A stretch of 64,000 nucleotides of DNA from Sceloporus undulatus (GCF_019175285.1 NC_056523.1:185256180-185320179); one strand, 5' to 3'. Counted from the first letter of the stretch, positions 1-11,181 are shown. Notes: generated from the sequence alone by a model not told the origin. Numbers and translations: made by a program.

Positions 1-505
1 CCAGATTCAAGCTTACCCAAGCCTTGGTCCAACATCTCTCCCCAACCTACTAACCCACTTGTATCCAGATGTCTCTGACACCCAGAGCCAAACAGCTCAC
101 CAGTCCTTTTTCTGGATTGAAAGAAGGGACACGGTTGTGGCTGCAAGTGAGAATGTTATATACTGGGACATCTCCATTTCCATCACCCTGGAAAATTTGC
201 TATTTCCCCTACTATAGAGGCTTCAAATGAATTGATGAGAAAATAGGAAGTTTGAGTGTTACAGTTCGGCACTTTTCCATCACCACTGAAGTATCTGTCA
301 CTCACTTCCCAAGTTGTTTCCCAAGCTACACAAAGAGAGCCACAGGGATACACTGTTACAAGTAAGTACACTTTGCCTCCACTGATCGAGTCCCTCTGAC
401 TCACTCCTTAGAATCAAATATCTTTGAGCTTCTTAGCATTTTAAAAAGCTTCTGCAGGCCTCAAAGACAGGCCCCAGAATGCTGGAAAAGAGGAAGAAAA
501 GAAGG
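1..505. other. intergenic, nothing recognised
   Basis: No exon, repeat family or regulatory motif could be recognised. Short open frames here carry no conserved motif and are treated as chance. Confidence 0.5.
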
Positions 506-1075
506 GGTCAGGTTTATCTATTTATTGTTGTTGTTAAATGCCCTCAAGTCAACCTCATGGCAACCCTGTGGATGAGACATCTCCAGTTGCCTTCCTGTCT
601 CCATCCTCCACTGCTCTGCCCAGGTCTTGCAAACTCAGACCCATGACCTGCCTATTTTGTCTAGCCATCTGGCATGCAGTCTTCCTCTCTTTCTACTGCT
701 TTCTACCTTTCCTAGCATTGCTTTTTTCCTAATGAAAAGTTTGAAACCTCAGTTTGATCATCTTGGCTTCCAGGAAGAGTACAGGCTCGATCTGTTCATG
801 GCCCCATTTTTTTGTCTTTTTGGCTGTCCATGGTATTTTCAGCAGTCTTCTCCAGCACCACATCTCGAATTTATTTTCTTTTTACCCACTTTCTTCACTG
901 TCCAGCTGCCACATCCATACATGGTCATGGAGAATACAATAGCTTGGACTATCCCCTCCTTAGTGCTCAGTTGCATGTTTTTACACTTTAAGATCTTGTC
1001 TAGTTCTTTCATAGCAGCCCTTCCCATTTCTAGTTTTCCTGAGTGCACTCTCCATTCTGACCAATTTTTGATCTA
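506..1075 (-). mobile_element. BovB/RTE-type LINE, 3' end fragment
   Basis: Read on the minus strand, the region around 1048-840 encodes a piece resembling the extreme C-terminus of the BovB (RTE clade) reverse-transcriptase protein: a KELDKILK-like stretch, then AIVFSMTMYGCGSWTVKK. The low-coordinate end holds the simple TTG/ACA tail typical of BovB and of the SINEs that share its 3' end. The copy is 5'-truncated and decayed. Other fragments of the family lie at 24.1, 33.7, 39.4, 40.9 and 62.2 kb. Confidence 0.75.
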
Positions 1076-1169
1076 AAATATAGGAAATATTTTAATATTT
1101 CAGTTTCTTGCACTACATTATTTAAGACCTTGACCTCAAATTGCATTCATGCTGTGCCATAATAGTGCT

Positions 1170-1340
1170 ATTATTCCATTTTAAGTGGTATGAGCTGATC
1201 CTAAGAAATCCTGGGATTTGCAGTTCAAGGAGCAGCATTTAGAATTCTCAGCCAGAGAGCTCCACTGGTCAGCAGACTACAAATCCCAGGATTCTATAGA
1301 ATGGAACCATGCCAGTTAATGTGAAAGAATAGTGCTTATT
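1170..1340. repeat. palindromic fold-back element, family A
   Basis: Two inverted arms carry the recurrent phrases 'cctgggatttgcagtt' and 'acaaatcccaggattc'. This is the commonest short element in the window, with about a dozen copies. It has no coding capacity and is a non-autonomous DNA element by inference. Confidence 0.55.
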
Positions 1341-1664
1341 ATAATTATATATTGTGAATGGGCCCATTGTGGGGGGGAAAAGAACAGAAACAGCATGGGG
1401 AAAGACAAAACTGCCTTAAGCTGATTCTCCTGGGACTCTGAGACCAAAAAAGCACTTACTGACCCGATCTAACAGTCTGCTTGGAGCACCTAGGAAAGAG
1501 TCAGCAGCCTCACAAGTAAGTCATATTTTTGTGCACCCCTCCCCACTTCACTGAATATGATTTCCTCAAGGGCCACAGGTTTATGGCTCAGCACATCCCT
1601 GGCATATGGAAGTAGTTAGTTCCAGGTTCAAACTATAGTTGAAAAACTGAAAAAGTTGTACAGT

Positions 1665-1885
1665 TCTCAGGAGGAGGTTGTTTCTGACTTATGGGTACAC
1701 TAAGGTGAACCTATCATGGGGTTTCCCTGGACAGATTTGTTCAGAAGGGGTTTGCCTTTGCCTTCCTCTGAGGCTGAGAGTGTGTGACTTGTCCAAATTC
1801 ACCTAGTAGGTTTCCATGGCCAAGTGGAGATTCGAACCCCGGTCTTCAGAGTCATAGCCCAGTGCTCAAATGATTACACCTCTCT
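1665..1885 (-). mobile_element. tRNA-derived SINE (Sauria type)
   Basis: Read on the minus strand it has the tRNA-like head with a B-box-like 'gaccggggttcgaatctcc', a body ('gtcacacactctcagcctcag') and a tail shared with BovB. The same family recurs throughout the window. Confidence 0.75.
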
Positions 1886-4400
1886 GGCCCTCCAACAATC
1901 ACAGATGAAAATCAGGACACATGTACCCAAGCAACATCAGAATGTGGTAAAGATGGCAAAAGCTATTAATGAGCAGAACACACAAGTGAAGAGAGGTGCA
2001 GCAGCATGCTTTTGCATGAACAAAAGATTTCCCCTCTCCTTTTTCCCTTGTTGAGTTAACTGAGTGCAAACTACTTTTGCACTTTCAACTCAGTTTACAT
2101 TAATTGAAGTAAGTAGAAAACAAAAGAGGAGAGTGGGAGGAGGAAAGAGAAACTGGGACATTTTAAAAGCAGCTTAAGATGTGGGACAACAAAAGATGAA
2201 TCAGGACTGTTCTTGCCTAACCCAGAACAACTGCTTACAGACTCTCAAAGTTGTCTGTTGTTCCTCATTAAAAAAAATTCACCATCTTAACTACATTCTG
2301 ATATTGCCCATCCACATGCACCCAGGTTTTCATCTATGAAATGTTGCGCAGGTATGGTTTGCAGAGGTAGACAAGCACACCAACTGCACCAGGATATTAT
2401 TTTTGTAATTGTTTCCAACATGTACAGGAGTCTCTAGCTTGGACATTTCAAGTCCATGACTCACATGAGCAAGCTTACTTCAGCTGATGTTGCTGGTTTC
2501 CTTAAAACAGACTAAGCCTAAGGTGTCCATTTTTAGAAACCTAAACCACATATAGAAACCTACAGGAGTGATAAACCACAAGGCAGAGAAAGAACACTTC
2601 CAGAGAAACCACCTAGAGCTGCTGTGAAGAAAGAAAAGTCATTCCTTTGTGATTTTAACAGCCCATACATTATCACTTAATAAAAATACTCACCATCAAA
2701 TCAAGCAATTTACCACCAGGACCACCCCTGTGGATAAACACTCTCTTACAGAGGAACGAAAAGGAAAATCAGCTACATTTGGCCCCATTAAACTTTTTAT
2801 GCTTCCCAGAGTTATGGGGTCAATCAAAGTCAAAGAGGTACAGCTGACTGTGAGCAAAGACTGCCTGCTGATTCTGATAAAATATGATTGAGAGATTTTA
2901 GGGCTGAATACGTATTTTAGGGCTGAATAAGTAACTGTTGGGGTCTTCTTCACAAGCATGAAATTTGCAGTGTGATGCCAGGTTCCCTGGTCCACGATCA
3001 GGCAGTCACCTTCTCTTTCTGGTTTGCTGTTTATGCCTACTCAGTTAGGGATTCCAAAAACAGCAGCTTTTTACCTTGCCTGTTGTAAGGAGGCACACAT
3101 GGCTCTGGTTGGCTCCATAAGAGCAGAATCCTGCTCTTTCCCTACTCAACTGTTATTGGATTGTTTGCTACAGACCTGCTTCTGCAACTCTAAACTGAAA
3201 ATCTGTCTTTTTCCAGCTCTCCTTCCGAATCCTCCCAGTGCCAATACTGCTAAAAACTTGTTAGCTAGCTAGAGGATGAGGAAGAAAGGGGCCTGGCCTT
3301 TGTAAAGAAGCTTCTTTCTCAGAGGCATGCCTGCACTGTAAATGTATGATCTGAAAGTCAAATAAGGATCCTTTATTTCAGCTTTGCTTACCAGAATGAG
3401 TAAAAAGGTAATCGACTCCCAGTTCCATTGGCAACCATTCAGTGACTCTCTTCTCATTCACCCCTCTGTGGCACCTACCCCATATGATAGTATGGGATTC
3501 TTGTGTTTTCGAAGTAAATAGTCCCATTAGGTTAGTTTCTCTGTATAAAATAAAATACAGTGCTGCAATAGAACTCTTCTGGTGTTGATTTATGCAGCTG
3601 CTAGCCTGGGAAATTTGGGTCTCTTTCTTACACACATGTGCACACACCTTTCTTTTTCTTTCTCCTCCTTTCCTTCTGATGTCACATAATAGTTATGCCC
3701 CGGTCTTGGTCTCGGACCTTACCTGGATTTGCTCCCTTATTTCTTGGCACTTTTGCAAGGAACAGATGTTCTGCCTCAGAGGTCAAAATCATAAACCCTC
3801 CAAGTGTTCTTGGACCTCAAATCCCAGCAGCCATAGCTAGTATTGCTAGCAATGAGGAGTTGCAATCCAATACCTGGAGAGCTGTATGAACCAACTACCT
3901 GAACCAGCTCAAAGGGAAAACTATCACCCTTGCACTAGAACCTGGGTGAATGTCCTTGCAACTCTTAACTTCCTTTTTGCTTTTAATTATTCCTTCTTCA
4001 CATTCCTTACAGATCAAATGTCCTTGATGTTGGAACTGCAGAGTTCCCTTTTATGAGCCAACCCACCGTAACTGCACTTATTCTGGGCCAAAATCTGGCA
4101 GCTATGTACTCTTTGCAAGGTTTATGTTTCTACCTTTCAATTTCTGCCCTGTCAGGGCACAATCATGTGTTCCATGCAAACGGATAGCCTTTAGGGCTGA
4201 AGGGGGCAGGGTATAAATACCATAATAAAATAAATTTTAAAAACCGCATGGAACAAAACATGGCAGCTTATGCTAGACAAGGGTTGGAAGTTTATGGTCC
4301 ATCTGATGTTATTGTATTGCAAACACCCATCATCCTTCCCCAGATTATTAAGGCTGTTAGGAGTTGTAGAGCAAGGACATCGTCAGAGGTACAAATTTCC
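1886..4400. other. intergenic, unique-looking
   Basis: No exon with conserved protein motifs is visible on either strand. A weak copy of a fold-back phrase ('aatcccagcagcc') lies near 3820. The open frames of 80-100 codons look random in composition and overlap one another on opposite strands. Confidence 0.45.
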
Positions 4401-4409
4401 CATTTAAGA

Positions 4410-4523
4410 CAGTGATTCCCAAATGTTGCCCTTCTAGATGTTTTTCACATCAGCTCCCAGAATTTCTTTGTTGGCCAAAGTGGCTGGCGGTTCTGGGAGT
4501 TGACTAAAGTTTGGGAATCACTG
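4410..4523. mobile_element. hAT-like palindromic MITE, family B
   Basis: The ends are inverted copies, 'cagtgattcccaaa' on the left and 'tttgggaatcactg' on the right, with 'ctcccagaat' and 'ggttctgggagtt' as inner arms. The end sequence resembles hAT-Charlie terminal repeats (CAGTGGTTCTCAAA type). Relatives lie at 28.50, 31.53 and 50.37 kb. Confidence 0.65.
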
Positions 4524-4679
4524 GTTTATTGCAAATCAGCTTTCAAAGGTGGCAATATTGGGTGAAGCATCAGAAGGATACAGATATTTAACCTTTCCTG
4601 TACTCACTGCCATTTTGCTGCAATTTATCCCCTGCATGCCTCTGTGTGTGTGTATATGTACATGCCCCCATCTTCTGAT

Positions 4680-4870
4680 GACTCTGGATTTCATAGTTTT
4701 CTTAGGCAAGGAATCCACAGGGGTGGTTTTGCCAGTTTGTTCCACTGAAATATATCCTACAGCACCTGGTATTCGTTGGTCTCCCATCCAAGTACTAACC
4801 AGGGCTGACCCTGCTTAACTTTCAAGATCAGACAGGATCTGATGCTTTTAGAGTAATTAGACCAGCTATT
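4680..4870 (-). mobile_element. 5S rRNA-derived SINE
   Basis: The minus strand carries the 3' half of 5S rRNA: 'agcagggtcagccctggtta' followed by the 'gggagacc' C-box region and 'ccaggtgctgtagg'. The right-hand SINE body ('gcctaagaaaac') follows. This matches 5S-Sauria-type SINEs. Confidence 0.75.
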
Positions 4871-4904
4871 CCTGTTTCCCACCTGCAAGTTATAACACAA
4901 GGTA

Positions 4905-5130
4905 CCTTTTCACATTACAGTTATCGCACTGTGATTCCACGTTAACTGCTACGGCCACATCCTTGGGAATCCTGAAGGTGTTGGCATTTTGTCAGAGGCA
5001 CCAGACAGATTTGTCTGGCTGAGGATTCCCAAGGCCTCTCCCTCCACTGGCAATCCCAGGATTTCATAGAATGTTGCTATGACTATTAAAGAGGAATCAT
5101 AGTGCTATAACTGTCTAGCATGAAAAGCCT
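4905..5130. repeat. palindromic fold-back element, family A
   Basis: 'cattacagttatcgcactgtgattccac' starts the left arm and a complementary 'aatcatagtgctataactg' ends the right arm. The centre carries the usual 'caatcccaggattt'. Non-coding. Confidence 0.55.
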
Positions 5131-5689
5131 TAGAAGGGAGGGACAGCAGCTGGAGCAGGAAGCGGCAGTACAAAAGCAATGGGCAAAGTGAGATGTAAGC
5201 ATTCCCACCATCCTGTCTGCTTCAGATCCTCTCCTGAAACTGCTTTGCCCTCTTTCTTAATTTAGCTTGTGTTGTAGCATTACACTTTATCTAACAGTGT
5301 CTTCATAATGTAACTTATTGGCCTTTGAGGGAGGGACACCTGTAGTGCGCTGCTCTGAATGACAGATTTAGGAGAATGACAGAATAAATATCAATCAATC
5401 AACAGAAGTGATGGGTGGGTCTTATGATATGGATCGCTGCCTAACTTGTTATTCCATCCTTTATATATAGTAAAATCTCCTACCCGCCTGCCTCCCAGAC
5501 ATTGCAGCTTTGAAGTGTATACTTTGCTATAATGATGGTCTGCTTCTAAATGTAAGATATCACAGACAAATCAGATGTCCATCACTTTTATGAACTTCTT
5601 TTGTGCTTTTTCAGATGTTACTCAGTGGCCTTCAATGGAGACAGAATGCTGGGATACCTGGATCTTGGCCTTACTGGATCATACCATAC

Positions 5690-5830
5690 TTATGTGGCCA
5701 TGACAATGTGGCCAGAGCAATGTGACCATACTCATCTGGTCATGCAATGTGGCCATGGTAATGTGACTATACTTATGTGACCATACCTATGGCAGTGGCC
5801 ATGGCAATGTGGCCAACCCCAGCTTGGCTG
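5690..5830 (+). repeat. degenerate tandem repeat, ATGTGGCCAT-like
   Basis: Short units of the form 'atgtggccat', 'atgtgaccat' and 'catactcat' follow one another for about 140 bp with spacings of 10-25 bp. No neighbouring repeat family explains it. Confidence 0.6.
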
Positions 5831-6184
5831 TCATGGTTTATTTTTCCATAGTCGGCACATGATGCTTTGTGCCAGTAACTGTATTGTACTGTGACTGATG
5901 TGATATCTTTTTACATTTTAGCTGGCCCTTAATAGCAGCCAACATGTGACCTGGAGCTTTTTGCTGTGCAGCCAGCAATGTTTCCTAGTACAGTAATGGG
6001 ATTGTCTTGTCAGACAGATTCAGAAATATGGCACAATACAGAGTATGATGTATTAATGGCACAGGTGAAGCATGTGTGCCCTCCTCACATTGCTGAATTA
6101 CAGTTCTCACATATTCTTTTTCTCCTATGGCTGGGTGGCAGGCAGGCTGATGGGAAATGGAGTTCATCAGCATTTGGAGAGTCC

Positions 6185-6350
6185 TGTTTTTGTTGTGTGC
6201 CTTCAAGTCGTTTCCAGCTTATGGCAACCATAAAGCAAAGCTATCATGGGATTTTCCTGGAAAGTTGATTCTTAGGAGGTTTGCCATTGCCATCCTCTGA
6301 GGCTGAGAAAGTGTGACTTGCTCAAGGTCACCCAGTGAGTTTACATGGCC
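6185..6350 (-). mobile_element. tRNA-derived SINE (Sauria type), 3' part
   Basis: The minus strand shows the body and the BovB-like tail ('cgacttgaaggcacac'). The tRNA-like head is missing beyond about 6350. Confidence 0.65.
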
Positions 6351-6469
6351 TTCCCCTGTTAGGGAGTGTATCAAGCTGCTAGGCAGTTCCCTGGTCCTTT
6401 TCAAACTATTCTTTGGCAATTCTAGAACAGAAGCCATCCCCCAACTTGCCAGCTAAGATATATCGGTGG

Positions 6470-6690
6470 CTGCATCTGCATTGCCGAATTAATGCCGTTT
6501 GATACTACTTTCACTGCCATGGCGCAAGGTGATGAAATTTGGAGATTTTTAGTTTTGTGAGATATTTAGCCTTCTCTGTCAGAGAGCTCGAGTGCCAGAA
6601 CAAACTACAAATCCCAGGACTCCATAGGATGGAGCCATGCCGGTTAAAGCTACGCCAAAGTGCATTAATTCTGCAGTGTGGCAGCAAGTG
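6470..6690. repeat. palindromic fold-back element, family A
   Basis: 'tctgcattgccgaattaatgcc' opens the element and 'cattaattctgcagtgt' closes it as the inverted partner. The centre holds 'acaaatcccaggactcca'. Confidence 0.55.
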
Positions 6691-7084
6691 TAAGACACTC
6701 CAGTCCAGATCCCAAAGCTCACTGCCTTATCACATGGAACTCAAATTGTCTCTCAGTTTGAGATGAGATAAAGCTGTCTCTGGGCTGTCTCTTGTCTTGT
6801 GTGGAGGCAGGTAAGATCCAGCACATATCTGACATGAAACTGTCCAGAAATATGTGCTTGGTTTTATGTTTCTAGCCCCACTTTTCTTCAAGCTAGTACA
6901 TGTGGCAGCTACAGTATATTTTCCACGCTACCCTCAAGACAACCTGGTGAGGTAGGTCAAATAAGCTGATAAGGAATGGCTGGCCCCAGGCCACCACTCA
7001 GTGAGTTTCATGGCTGGATAAAGAAGAGAACTCAGCTCCTTAATTGCTACACCACATTGGCTCTCCACTGCATCTTTTCCCTGG

Positions 7085-7260
7085 TAGAGCCAACTGTACA
7101 GTATAAGTGTTTCCTGACTGATCTTGGGAGTTAAGCAGGGTCAGCCCTGGTTAACACTTGGACGGGAGACCGCCATTCCATACCAAGTGCTGTAGGCTAC
7201 ATTTCAGGGGAAGAAGGAACTGGCAAAACCACCTCTGAGTATTGCTTGCCTAAGGGTATT
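7085..7260 (+). mobile_element. 5S rRNA-derived SINE, plus orientation
   Basis: About 85 bp (near 7114-7200) parallel the second half of vertebrate 5S rRNA, including 'gagttaagcagggtcagc' (A box), 'acttggacgggagaccgcc' (C box) and 'gtgctgtaggc'. A truncated SINE body follows. It faces the inverted array at 7440-8125. Confidence 0.75.
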
Positions 7261-7261
7261 T

Positions 7262-7432
7262 CCATACTGCAGAAATGAAGCTGGTTTGACACCACCTTAA
7301 CGGTCAACACACTCTCTTCCAGTAGATCTTGGGATGTGTAGTTTGGTGAGGCGCCAGAGCTCTATGACAGACCAGGTTGAATACCTCACCAAACTACAAG
7401 TCCCAGGATTCCACGGGATAGGGCCATGACGG
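7262..7432. repeat. palindromic fold-back element, family A
   Basis: The left arm contains 'aatgaagctggtttgacacc' and 'gatgtgtagtttggtgaggc'. The right arm contains 'ctcaccaaactacaagtccc', its inverted partner. It separates the plus-oriented 5S SINE from the minus-oriented array. Confidence 0.55.
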
Positions 7433-7439
7433 GATCTAG

Positions 7440-8125
7440 GGCCTTTTTTAGTATATTTAGGTGAATAGGGTTTCCTTAGACATGGAAGACTCAGAGGTGG
7501 TTCCTTCCCCTGAAATACAGCCCACAGCACCTAATGTTCATTGGTGGTCTCCCATCCATGGACTAACCAGGGATGGTCCTGCTTTAGCTACCAAGATCAG
7601 ATGGGATTTTACTTCTTTTAGGGATTGAGGTGACTAGGGCTTTCTTGGACAAGGAAGACTCAGAGATGGTATTGCTAGTTTTTCCCTCTTAAATATAGCC
7701 TACAGCATTTGGCATTCACTGGCGGTCTCCCATCCAAATACAAACCAGGGCTGACCCTACTTAGCTTCCAAGATCAGATAGGATCTGCGTCCTTTAAAAT
7801 ATTAATGGCATAGGGTATGTTTCTGTAAGGAAGACACAGTTGGCTTTGCCAGCTCCTTCCTCAGAAGGCTCCAGATATTCATTGGCGGTCTCCCATCCAA
7901 ACACTAACCAGGGCAGACCCTGCTTGGCAGCCAAGATCAGACAGGGATCTGGTGCCTTTATTTAGGTGAATAGGGCTTCCTTAGGCAAGGAATAATCAGA
8001 GGCGGCAGTGGCAGTTTCTTCCTCTGAAATACAGCCTACAACCCCTGTTTTTCGTTGGCGGCCTCCCATCCCAGTGCTAACCAGGGGCGGGCCCTACTTA
8101 GCTTCCAAGATCAGATGGGATCTTA
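7440..8125 (-). repeat. tandem array of four 5S rRNA-derived units
   Basis: Four units of about 155-180 bp follow head to tail. Each has the minus-strand 5S core ('ggcggtctcccatcc' and 'accaggg..gaccctgctt') followed by 'aagatcaga' and the next unit's 'aggtgaatagggcttcctt'. The cores lie near 7550, 7725, 7890 and 8065. The array ends about 100 bp before the ARAF CRE. It is unusual because such SINEs are normally dispersed. The units are diverged, so the array is not recent. Confidence 0.7.
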
Positions 8126-8224
8126 ACAAGTGATTTTAAAAAAAGCCTTTTCCCGCTTTGCTTGGGAGAGAAAGGGTTAAGTTCATCCCTCCTTCCTTTG
8201 CAAGAGTTTCCGCCCTCTTTATTG

Positions 8225-8232
8225 TGACGTCA
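8225..8232. promoter_or_regulatory. cAMP response element TGACGTCA
   Basis: A perfect 8-bp CREB/ATF palindrome lies about 40 bp upstream of the YY1-like start region. Function is inferred from motif and position only. Confidence 0.6.
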
Positions 8233-8254
8233 GCGTTGGGCGCCCCGCCCCTTT

Positions 8255-8294
8255 GGAACGCTGATACAAGATGGTGGCTGAGTGGCGGCGAGAG
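8255..8294 (+). other. ARAF: ARAF exon 1 (5' UTR, start uncertain)
   Basis: The exon is inferred to end at 8294 before the donor GTAGGA. The start is not defined by sequence. An ATG at 8271 opens a short frame (MVAEWRRE) that reaches the donor in phase 0. Spliced to exon 2 at 20105 it would read three more codons and stop at a TGA overlapping the main ATG. The ATG also lies inside a YY1-like motif, so the transcript may begin downstream of it. Confidence 0.5.
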
Positions 8295-8869
8295 GTAGGA
8301 AGTTCCCCCTTCCTTGGTTTTTCCTCGCATTCCGATGGACTCCTCCCTTTCCCGCAGTCCCTTCGCCGCCGCTACCAAAACCACCTCCATAGGGGCCAAG
8401 TTGAAGGATGAGATCCCCCCCCCTGTGCTTTCTTGGTATCTCCCATAGGGGACCGAACGCTGGAGGAGTGAAGATTCCATTCCCCCTGGCTCTCCTTTGC
8501 CACTCGCTTTCCCACGCGGTTCCTGCAGGGGAACCCACCCACCCACAGCCCTTTTTTGGGTGTGGGAGATCGCTGGGGAGGAGGAGCTTCTTTGGGGCTG
8601 GGGTGGGTCCCGCGTCTCCCCAGGGGCCCTTTGGTCCCCCCAAAGGGGGAGTGTCAGCTCCTGGGTTCAGCTGCAATTAGGCAGCAGGGATGTATAGTTA
8701 ACCCCACTTGTGTCAGGGGGAAGCATTGCCTAGTGGTTAGAGCAGTTCTGCACAAGATATGGCCACAGGGGCCACATGTGGCCCACCAAAGTATTTAGGG
8801 AGGCCCACAAGGATGTGCTTGGCCTCCTTCTGAGGAGAGGGCCATGTGGAGGAAAAAGAGTCGGGCAGA

Positions 8870-9295
8870 GGAGGATGGAATAATTGATATTAATAATATT
8901 AATAATTGTTAATAATGAATAGTAATAATATTTATTATTAATAGTAATAATAAGTAATATGTATTATAAGTATTACAATTAATAATGTTTAATATTAATC
9001 TTAACATATTAATAATAATCAATATTAATTATACTAATTTTAATAATAATTAATATCAATTATATAGATTATTATTGATTAATATCAACAATTATTATAA
9101 ATAATAATTAATATTAACCATAGTAATTATTATTGTTGATTAAAATTAATAAAATATTAATGTTTGATATTGATAATATTAATTATCATTGTTATTGATT
9201 AATCTTAGCATTAATTATTAATATTAATATTATAAATAATAATGATTAATAATAATTCATAAATTAATATTTAGTTAAAACTTGTTTGCAGCCCA
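8870..9295. repeat. AT-only low-complexity block
   Basis: About 400 bp of irregular 'aataatattaat' text with almost no G or C and no fixed period. It is embedded in a repeat whose flanks read 'gtggcccaccaaagta' (left) and 'gcccaaagaagtgtagcc' (right), so it is probably an expanded simple repeat inside an older interspersed element. Confidence 0.7.
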
Positions 9296-9419
9296 AAGAA
9301 GTGTAGCCTATTTTAATTTTGACCCCTACCAAGTTGTGCAGGTCTGTGTTGGAGCAGTGGGCCTCACTAGGGTTGGTGTGGTAACTCATGGAGTCAGCCC
9401 CCCAACCCTTGATCTCTTC

Positions 9420-9650
9420 CCATCTCACACTATACAGAATCAGTAGTAATGGTCTTTTATATTAATGTTATTCATAAATAGTAATTCCCACATATCACAC
9501 TGCATGCAATAGTGAGATCTTGCAGGGCTTTTGAGACTAACGGGGGGGGGGGGGGGTGTTGGCAGCATGAGCTTTCATAGGCTTCAGCCTACTTCCTCAG
9601 ATGCACTGGGTGCATTTTCTCATAAATCATAATTCCCATATATCACATTG
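9420..9650. repeat. interspersed repeat fragment with poly-G run
   Basis: A run of about 16 G at 9541-9556 follows 'gcttttgagactaac' and precedes 'gttggcagcatgagctttc'. Both phrases recur in reptile interspersed repeats. The family is not identified. Confidence 0.4.
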
Positions 9651-9951
9651 ACTGTAACAGTACCATAGCTATGACATGAAACAACTAGCCAAATTAAAAC
9701 GATACCTTTAAATTACAATGGCATATCCGCAGCCTAAATGTATTGAGATTTTGAATTTTTATTTCATAAATATAAAAAAACCTTGTTATTTCAATAGTAA
9801 ATAGTACTGTTATACAAATATCCCCACTTACTTCCTATTAATATCATTGATGTCGATAAACAGTGTAATAAAATATACTGTATTCACGAAATGTATTGAC
9901 GCAGAAATAGTTTCATGTGGCTGAAGTGAAAATTTGGTAACAGATGATGTT

Positions 9952-10195
9952 AAGAACGTTGGTGGTGTAGTGGTTAAATGCCTGTATTGGAGCCACTCAC
10001 TCACAGGCCACAAGGTTGTGAATTCAATACCAGCCAGGAGCTCCATGTTAACTCAGCCTGGCATCGTTCCTTAGGTCCCTACAATGAGTGCCCGGCCTAT
10101 TGGGGGCAGTTAGCTTTACGCATCGTAGGGAGTGTTTAAGTCTACTGATAAGCAGTATAGAAATTACTTGCTATTGCTAAAGAAAATTAATTAAA
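9952..10195 (+). mobile_element. tRNA-derived SINE, second family
   Basis: The head 'ggtggtgtagtggttaaatg' resembles a tRNA A box, and 'aaggttgtgaattcaatacc' resembles a B box. The tail is 'agtatagaaattacttgctattgct', different from the Sauria family. A minus-strand copy lies at 56.52-56.75 kb. Confidence 0.65.
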
Positions 10196-10785
10196 AAACA
10201 ATTTTTAAAAATTAATTAAAACAAAACCTGGGGCCTGGCCTTTCTCCTCCCACCGACCTTCACCACACTCACACTATCTCTTCAGTGTTATTAATGGCAC
10301 ACGGGCAAATGCCTGTTTCTGCTAAAAGGCAGATGTTTGAAAAGCATTAGTGTCAGCCCCCCTTAGGGTGTCATCTAGTGTGGTCTGCACAACCCTAGTG
10401 ACACCACTGGGTTAGAGCCGCTTCCAAAAATGTCCCCTTGACCTGGGAATGTGGTCAGACTGGCCCAGATTTTGCACCTAGCTCTGGTTTAAGTTGAGAG
10501 GTATGGACTTCTTGCCTATTTGGATTCCTTTCTCTCTCTCCCAACATCAGCCAGGTCAAGGGCCAGGGCAACCAGGTGTCCCAGTGGTTCCCAAACCAGT
10601 AGATTTCAGCCAAAGCATGTAGAGGGAGAAGAGTTCTTTCAACTATCAAGGTCTCAAGCTGCTTAAGGCATTGCTAGCACCTTGAATTCAACCTAGAAGT
10701 GCATTAGCAGCTGGTGAAACTCCTTTAAGATCAGCATTTACTGCATATACTCAGCTATAAGTGGACCTCATGTATAAATCAAGGG

Positions 10786-11021
10786 AGTTTATCACACGGA
10801 AGGAATTTCTCTTAATTTTGAATGAAAAGAAAGTGGGGCCAGAACGCATTCATGTGAATTCGCTAGTTCAGCAAATTTACGTGAATTCGAATTGTGTTCA
10901 AACTGACTTCCCATTGCTCAAAAATAGCTTGCCATTGCCCGAAGTTGCGTGTGGCAGTCTATCAGGATTGCATTCGGATTGCCATTGGATTATACTTCCA
11001 ATTTCCCTTGTCTGATAAACT
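10786..11021. mobile_element. nested MITE with agtttatca ends
   Basis: The left end 'agtttatcacac' and right end 'tgtctgataaact' are inverted copies. 'tcaagg' flanks both sides (10779-10784 and 11022-11027), a likely target duplication. The interior repeats 'gtgaattcg' and 'cgaattg'. Confidence 0.6.
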
Positions 11022-11181
11022 TCAAGGACAGGTTTTGGTGCCAAAATTAGGGATTTTACTATGACCCCATGGATAAGTCACCAGTAAAACTTAGGGGCAC
11101 ATAACAAAGGATGCAAAATTGTTTGTGCTCTCACTGAATGGATGGAGAGAGTTGGGGGGGGGATCATTGTTTCCAGAAGGT

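Larger units (their letters stand above)
8205..8690 (+). promoter_or_regulatory. ARAF: ARAF CpG-rich promoter and 5' flank of intron 1
   Basis: This is the only sizeable CpG- and GC-rich block on the left side of the window. It holds a perfect CRE palindrome, a GC box ('gccccgcccc' near 8242-8251) and a YY1-like 'caagatggtggctgag' near 8267-8282, as in many TATA-less housekeeping promoters. A donor site 'gag|gtagga' at 8294/8295 fits a short first exon. The next ARAF exon is 11.8 kb away. The assignment to ARAF rests on position and strand. Long minus-strand open frames across the block are composition effects. Confidence 0.7.

Noticed and set aside
627-1076. 149-codon plus-strand open frame
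   Set aside because: It lies antisense to a BovB LINE fragment whose minus-strand translation carries the real motif.
7114-8110. Functional 5S rRNA genes
   Set aside because: Only the 3' half of 5S is present, diverged, and joined to SINE body sequence.
8230-8676. 148-codon minus-strand frame in the CpG-rich block
   Set aside because: Composition effect in GC-rich promoter DNA; no domain and no splice support.
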